Below are positions 42,268 through 45,944 of a stretch of 45,944 bases of DNA, piece after piece; the stretch's first letter is position 1, and each line of letters starts with the position of its first letter. The DNA comes from a bacterium. Lineage in GTDB: Bacteria > SAR324 > XYD2-FULL-50-16. The notes beneath the pieces are model-generated. The model did not search any database and had not been told where the DNA came from. It worked only from the letters and a program-made list of their open reading frames with translations. The translations under genes and the position numbers were made by a program. The DNA lies in the NCBI GenBank assembly GCA_018830885.1, contig JAHJRI010000355.1, positions 1 through 45,944 of the forward strand. Direction: 5' to 3'.

Positions 42268-43101
42268 TCAGGAAACCGCCAGGTACGCCTTTTTGATGGC
42301 TTCCAGAAAAACATCCTGATCCTGCTGCCACCATCGGTTCGAAAAGATCTCCACCTCATTGAACCCTTTGAAACCCGCATCCTCAACCCAGCCCCGAATC
42401 TCGCGCAGATTGATGCAGCCATCGCCCATCAGACCCCGGTCGTTGAGCAGGTCTTCCGTCGGTGTCAGCCAGTCACAGATATGAAAGGCAAACAGTCGGC
42501 CGGCCTGACCGGCACGCCTGATCTCCTTCTGCAGATCAGGATCCCACCAGAGATGGTAGACATCAACCACCACTCCCACCAGGGGATCCTGGAGGAAATC
42601 AGACAGATCATTGGCCTGGCGAATCGTGTTGATGGCAGACCGTTCATCAGCGTACATAGGATGAAGCGGCTCGATTCCCAGCCTGATGCCGGCTGACCGG
42701 GCATGGTCCAGAACAGCGCCGATACCATCCCGGATCTGCCCCCGGGAATCCGACAGGGGCTGACCGGGAACAGCACCGCAGACAAGCACAATCAGCTGCG
42801 TACCCAATGCCTCAGCTTCGTCGATGATCATCCTGTTATCGTCGATGGCTGCCTGCTGACCCTGCCGGTCCCTGGCCGGAAAAAATCCGCCACGGCAGTA
42901 GGAGACAATCTCCAGGCCGGCATCCCGTGCCATTTGACCCACCCCTTTTGGATCTTTTCCGTCCAGCCACTGCCGCCAGACCGTGATGCCTTTGACACCG
43001 GCTGCGGCATACCTGGCAATCGCAGTTTCGATGGACCAGGGCTTTGTCGTCATGGTATGGAGACACAGTCTGCTGAAATCCCTCAGGGCTGATGCCGTCA
43101 T
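42268..43101 (-). CDS. Sugar phosphate isomerase/epimerase family (TIM barrel)
   Basis: A 277-residue AP-endonuclease-2/xylose-isomerase-like TIM barrel. Features include GVKGITVWRQWLDG near residue 35, LIVLVCGAVPG near 108, the metal-binding region LGIEPLHPMYADERSAI near 140, VGVVVDVYHLWWDP near 175 and the C-terminal EVEIFSNRWW. Family members isomerise keto and aldo sugars or sugar acids using a divalent metal. It starts seven bases after the GH88-like gene, with AGGA before the ATG. Confidence 0.88.
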   Translation of the reverse strand: MTASALRDFSRLCLHTMTTKPWSIETAIARYAAAGVKGITVWRQWLDGKDPKGVGQMARDAGLEIVSYCRGGFFPARDRQGQQAAIDDNRMIIDEAEALGTQLIVLVCGAVPGQPLSDSRGQIRDGIGAVLDHARSAGIRLGIEPLHPMYADERSAINTIRQANDLSDFLQDPLVGVVVDVYHLWWDPDLQKEIRRAGQAGRLFAFHICDWLTPTEDLLNDRGLMGDGCINLREIRGWVEDAGFKGFNEVEIFSNRWWQQDQDVFLEAIKKAYLAVS

Positions 43102-43108
43102 GTGTTTC

Positions 43109-44500
43109 CTAGTTGAAGAAGGTGTAGTAGGGTTGGCTGTTGGCTATCCTCAGCAGCAACAGACCCAGTTCCATCAGGTGATAGTCCCCCCACATCGATG
43201 ATTCGCCACAGGGAATTTTTCGCCCTTCCGGTATATGATCCCAGTTATTCGGTCGATGATAGATGGAATGCAACAGCAACCCCTGGTGGCTGGCGTCCTG
43301 CGACAGGTAGGGCGCCTGCAGCAGACGTCGGGCAATGGTCAACCCGGCCTGAAAATACCTGCCCCCGTTTTCGGCATCCCCTTTCCCTTGCAGATATCTG
43401 CCCAGACGGATCAACCCCTGGGCCCCAATAGCCGCTGCTGTACTGTCAACCGGTTCAAAATCATTAAAGGGATCTGCCGGTTGATGCAGGTAATCCCCCA
43501 GCTTGGAAAGCCCGGGAGCGCCGGTATCCCAGTAGGGAATGCCGTCAATGGGGGTCTGTTCAATATAAAAGTCCGCTACAGCCTGGGAAACCGCCAAAAA
43601 CCGGTTGAGTATGCCGCTTTTTCCCTGCAGCCCATTTACCGCCAGGCCGTCAAATTCCTCCGCGGCGCAGGACTCCAGGAATTCCAGCTGCTCGGGGTAA
43701 CCCGCCAGTATCCAGGCATGACCCCGGGTCCAGGTTGAAAAGGGAGAATAGCCCTGCTGGCTGCTGGCGCAACGATAAGACCCGTTGTTGACATTAAAAA
43801 TCGACTCGTGCACCACCCGTCCCCGGATGTCATACAAATCTCGACCCTTTCCGAAATAGACATTGTAGCGAGCAGTGGCTTCCGCATGCTGAAGACCCCG
43901 TTCCAGCAGATTGATCCGCCGGTCCTGCTCCCCCATCAGCACATGACCCAGTCGATGCGCGAGACTCAGCACCCGGACGGACCGGATGGTATCCGCAAAG
44001 AGCGACTGCGGGCCATTGAACGTGTAGATGTACCCCAGGTCACTGGAGATTGGTGTCCAGCGGGAAGCCTGCACGGCGCCGGAGACCTTCAGTGCCAGTT
44101 CGTAAAAATTCCGTTCTTCCTCATTTTCTGCAATCGCCCCCTCCCGCATCAACCGCAGCAGATTGCCGTAGGTACTGACATTGTTGAAACCGTGATCATG
44201 GACCCCGGTATGGCTGACATGGGGAGCCATCAGCTTGACCGTTTTCTCCCGGCCATAGTCCAGAAACGCCGTCTCTCCGGTGGCATCATACTGCAGAATG
44301 GCGCAACCAAACTGAAAGCCCTGGGTCCACTCAGTCCAGCCCCGGGTGGTATAGCGTCCCTTTTCAGTGAAAACCGGAGCCCCCTGTTCAGGATCCCAGT
44401 CACGGCGAATAGACAAAATCTTCTGGCCGGCCAGCTCAAACAGGTGTTTAAGATCCGGCAACAGCGACTGGGGGGAAATCTGGTAATTTATTTCAAGCAT
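43109..44500 (-). CDS. Glycoside hydrolase, GH88-like (unsaturated glucuronyl hydrolase type)
   Basis: A 463-residue protein with the six-hairpin (alpha/alpha)6 barrel signature of family 88. WTEWTQGFQFG near residue 60, HTGVHDHGFNNVSTYGNLLRL near 100 with a candidate catalytic Asp, RGHAWILAGYPEQL near 265 and WGDYHLMELGLLLL at the C terminus support this. No signal peptide, so it is cytoplasmic, fitting enzymes that remove unsaturated uronic acid from imported oligosaccharides. ATG 44500 is chosen because the longer start at 44557 would run into the upstream SDR gene. A related six-hairpin family is an alternative. Confidence 0.82.
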   Translation of the reverse strand: MLEINYQISPQSLLPDLKHLFELAGQKILSIRRDWDPEQGAPVFTEKGRYTTRGWTEWTQGFQFGCAILQYDATGETAFLDYGREKTVKLMAPHVSHTGVHDHGFNNVSTYGNLLRLMREGAIAENEEERNFYELALKVSGAVQASRWTPISSDLGYIYTFNGPQSLFADTIRSVRVLSLAHRLGHVLMGEQDRRINLLERGLQHAEATARYNVYFGKGRDLYDIRGRVVHESIFNVNNGSYRCASSQQGYSPFSTWTRGHAWILAGYPEQLEFLESCAAEEFDGLAVNGLQGKSGILNRFLAVSQAVADFYIEQTPIDGIPYWDTGAPGLSKLGDYLHQPADPFNDFEPVDSTAAAIGAQGLIRLGRYLQGKGDAENGGRYFQAGLTIARRLLQAPYLSQDASHQGLLLHSIYHRPNNWDHIPEGRKIPCGESSMWGDYHLMELGLLLLRIANSQPYYTFFN

Positions 44501-44525
44501 GGCGCATTTCTCTTCTGGGTATCGT

Positions 44526-45320
44526 TTATAAGCTTCTGATGCTGAATCCACCGTCAATATCGATCACGGTCCCGGTTGAATATGGAAAATGCCCGTCCAG
44601 GATAGCGGACACCGCCAATCCCATATCTTCCGGAGTCCCCCATTTTTTCTGGGGCACCAGCCCCTCAGCAATCAGCCTGTCGTACTTGGCTTTGACACCA
44701 CTGGTCATGTCCGTCAGCATAATCCCCGGCCGCAGTTCCAGGACCTGGATGCCCTCTCCGGCCAGACGGTCCGCCCAAAGCCGGGCAGCCATCGACAGAC
44801 CGGCTTTGGATACGCAGTATTCACCTCGGTTGACCGATGCGGTATAGGCAGAGATGGAAGTTACAAATATGATCACGAAACCGCTTTTCAACAGGGCGGT
44901 CGGTTTCTGGCGCATCCAGTAACGGGCCACCTGCTGGGTCAGAAAATAGGGTCCCTGCAGGTTCACCCGCATCAGATGTTCAAAAGAGGATTCACTGGCA
45001 TCCAGGATATCTTCCCTGGCTGACGGCGCAATACCGGCATTGTTGACCAGCGCATCAATCCGTCCCAATTCGGAAATAACGTCCGCGACCAGGGTCTCCC
45101 GCGCACGGGCATCACCGATATCCGCCTTGACAGCAAAAAAACGCTGGGCTTTGTCTGAGGCGCAACGCCGGCATTCCGCCACTGTCTCATCGGCCGCCGC
45201 CCGGTTGCTGGCATAGTTAATCGCGATCGAATATCCCCGTTCTGCCAGTTTCAAGACAATCCCTCGACCGAGACCCCTGCTGCCGCCTGTTATCAGTGCA
45301 ACGGGTCGAATATCCGGCAT
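44526..45320 (-). CDS. SDR, 3-oxoacyl-ACP-reductase-like
   Basis: A 264-residue classical SDR: TGGSRGLGRG near residue 11, NNAG near 93, catalytic Ser in VTSISAYT near 150 and YCVSK as YxxxK near 165. It is annotated like FabG, but as first gene of a uronate cluster it more likely reduces or oxidises a sugar-acid carbonyl (a KduD-like role); this is inference. Start chosen at ATG 45320 because GGAGG is nearby and the family begins there; the frame extends upstream to 45443 without recognisable protein. It is followed 25 bp later by the GH88-like gene. Confidence 0.85.
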   Translation of the reverse strand: MPDIRPVALITGGSRGLGRGIVLKLAERGYSIAINYASNRAAADETVAECRRCASDKAQRFFAVKADIGDARARETLVADVISELGRIDALVNNAGIAPSAREDILDASESSFEHLMRVNLQGPYFLTQQVARYWMRQKPTALLKSGFVIIFVTSISAYTASVNRGEYCVSKAGLSMAARLWADRLAGEGIQVLELRPGIMLTDMTSGVKAKYDRLIAEGLVPQKKWGTPEDMGLAVSAILDGHFPYSTGTVIDIDGGFSIRSL

Positions 45321-45944
45321 GACCCTCAACCTCCATATAATGACAAATGATATTAAGAATGGTACCTGTAAATCCGCACAGTGTATCGGGTATGAATGAC
45401 GACCGATACCTGGTGTCATTTTTCGTTGTGCCCGACAGGCCATGTTGGTTACTATAGTTCGACCGACACCGGTCGCCCTTTCGGACAGAGAAAACCACCT
45501 GACGTTGCTGTGGGTTTATCCTTTAAAGGTATACTACGCCAGACCCCAATCAGGCAAGAAAGCATTCCAGAAAATAAAGAACACAGTTCACCTCCTTCCT
45601 GCAGCGATGTTCCTGAAACAGGTAAAAACCGACTTTTTCAAAACCCACTAGAAAGCAATCATCCACCGGGACCAGCCCCAGGAGAATGCCTGTCAAAGCC
45701 ATGGCTGGCATCCTTGCAAACCTGGAAACGGTGAATCTATTCTGCGAACTAACCGTGCGATCCTGTCACAATTTGTGGAGTGATACCCAATTTCCATGAG
45801 TAGTCATGATCAATCTGTCATTAAACTGATTCTCGACGGCCATTCATGGCCGTCTTTCGAGGGCGGTCGCTGGCGGGGGCACCAAAATCATGTGGGCAAT
45901 TTCGAATTTCGTTTCAACAAAAAAGAGCTGTTTCTTTCCCGTCA
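45321..45944. other. Right-edge region with weak open frame and possible element arm
   Basis: No gene is firmly supported. A frame from ATG 45796 stays open to the window end (about 50 codons) but lacks a ribosome site and recognisable domains. It contains the hairpin ACGGCCAT-TC-ATGGCCGT (45836-45853), the 17-mer also present at 20155-20171, and a segment matching the end of palindromic element copy 6. A TATACT hexamer at 45530-45535 has no well-spaced -35. Confidence 0.45.
45875..45944 (+). repeat. Possible seventh palindromic-element arm, cut by the window end
   Basis: GCACCAAAATCATGTGGG at 45879-45896 matches the terminal repeat of copy 6 (reverse strand of 42143-42160) at 17 of 18 positions. 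The apex core would lie beyond the window, so membership cannot be confirmed. If true, the weak open frame across it is not a gene. Confidence 0.35.

Noticed and set aside
45505-45535. TTGCTG and TATACT as a promoter
   Set aside because: The spacer is 19 bp and the -35 is weak; no confirmed gene lies downstream.
45796-45944. Partial open frame running off the right edge (starting MSSHDQSVIK)
   Set aside because: No ribosome site at a proper distance, no recognisable domain, and it overlaps a hairpin and a segment 17/18 identical to a palindromic-element end. More sequence to the right is needed to decide.

Overview
The window is about 46 kb of a mid-GC bacterial chromosome. It looks like a metabolically versatile, largely anaerobic bacterium, and Desulfobacterota is my best guess. 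That rests on two ferredoxin-dependent indolepyruvate oxidoreductase alpha subunits, a FrhB-type iron-sulfur flavoprotein, an ADP-forming acyl-CoA synthetase subunit, TRAP and ABC organic-acid transporters and a trimethylamine methyltransferase-family protein. The assignment is inference: no rRNA, tRNA or marker gene is present to settle it. I found no CRISPR array, no tRNA or rRNA, and no intact transposase.

Layout. 1-2.0 kb: three leftward genes (YdjM-like membrane protein, YhbY, an SDR). 2.2-17.4 kb: an acid-oxidation locus with iclR, frhB-like, iorA1, iorB, an acyl-CoA ligase, TRAP dctPQM behind a near-consensus promoter, a second iorA, an aminotransferase and an ADP-forming CoA-ligase alpha subunit. 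The simplest reading is uptake or transamination to an (aryl) 2-oxo acid, ferredoxin-linked oxidative decarboxylation to an acyl-CoA, and CoA-ligase chemistry at both ends. 18.2-25.1 kb: housekeeping and redox genes (DoxX, LysR, glutathionyl-hydroquinone reductase, one-cysteine Bcp, FumC, a sensor-kinase remnant, a TIGR01777 epimerase). 25.5-31.0 kb: a complete 2-oxoglutarate dehydrogenase operon (sucA-sucB-lpd, leftward). 31.3-37.4 kb: a split ABC transporter (binding protein rightward; permease and ATPase leftward) around an unusual SDR, a YitH-like acetyltransferase and an MttB-family protein. 37.6-45.3 kb: a leftward uronate/sugar-acid operon (SDR, GH88-like hydrolase, TIM-barrel isomerase, Gfo/Idh, KDPG aldolase, KDG kinase, DapA-like aldolase).

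The most unusual signal is in the gaps between genes. Six long palindromic elements (1-90, 12154-12324, 17848-17912, 17938-18069, 37442-37607, 41992-42164), and possibly the arm of a seventh at the right edge, share a conserved apex core. In each copy the outer arms differ in sequence from most other copies, yet still pair with their own partner, often through G-T wobbles. One copy interrupts another repeat family and one is flanked by an 8-bp direct repeat, so the elements look both mobile and structurally constrained. Two further long inverted-repeat structures (19802-19921 and 25260-25436) lie in other gaps. I regard this palindrome family as the best candidate for something undescribed here.
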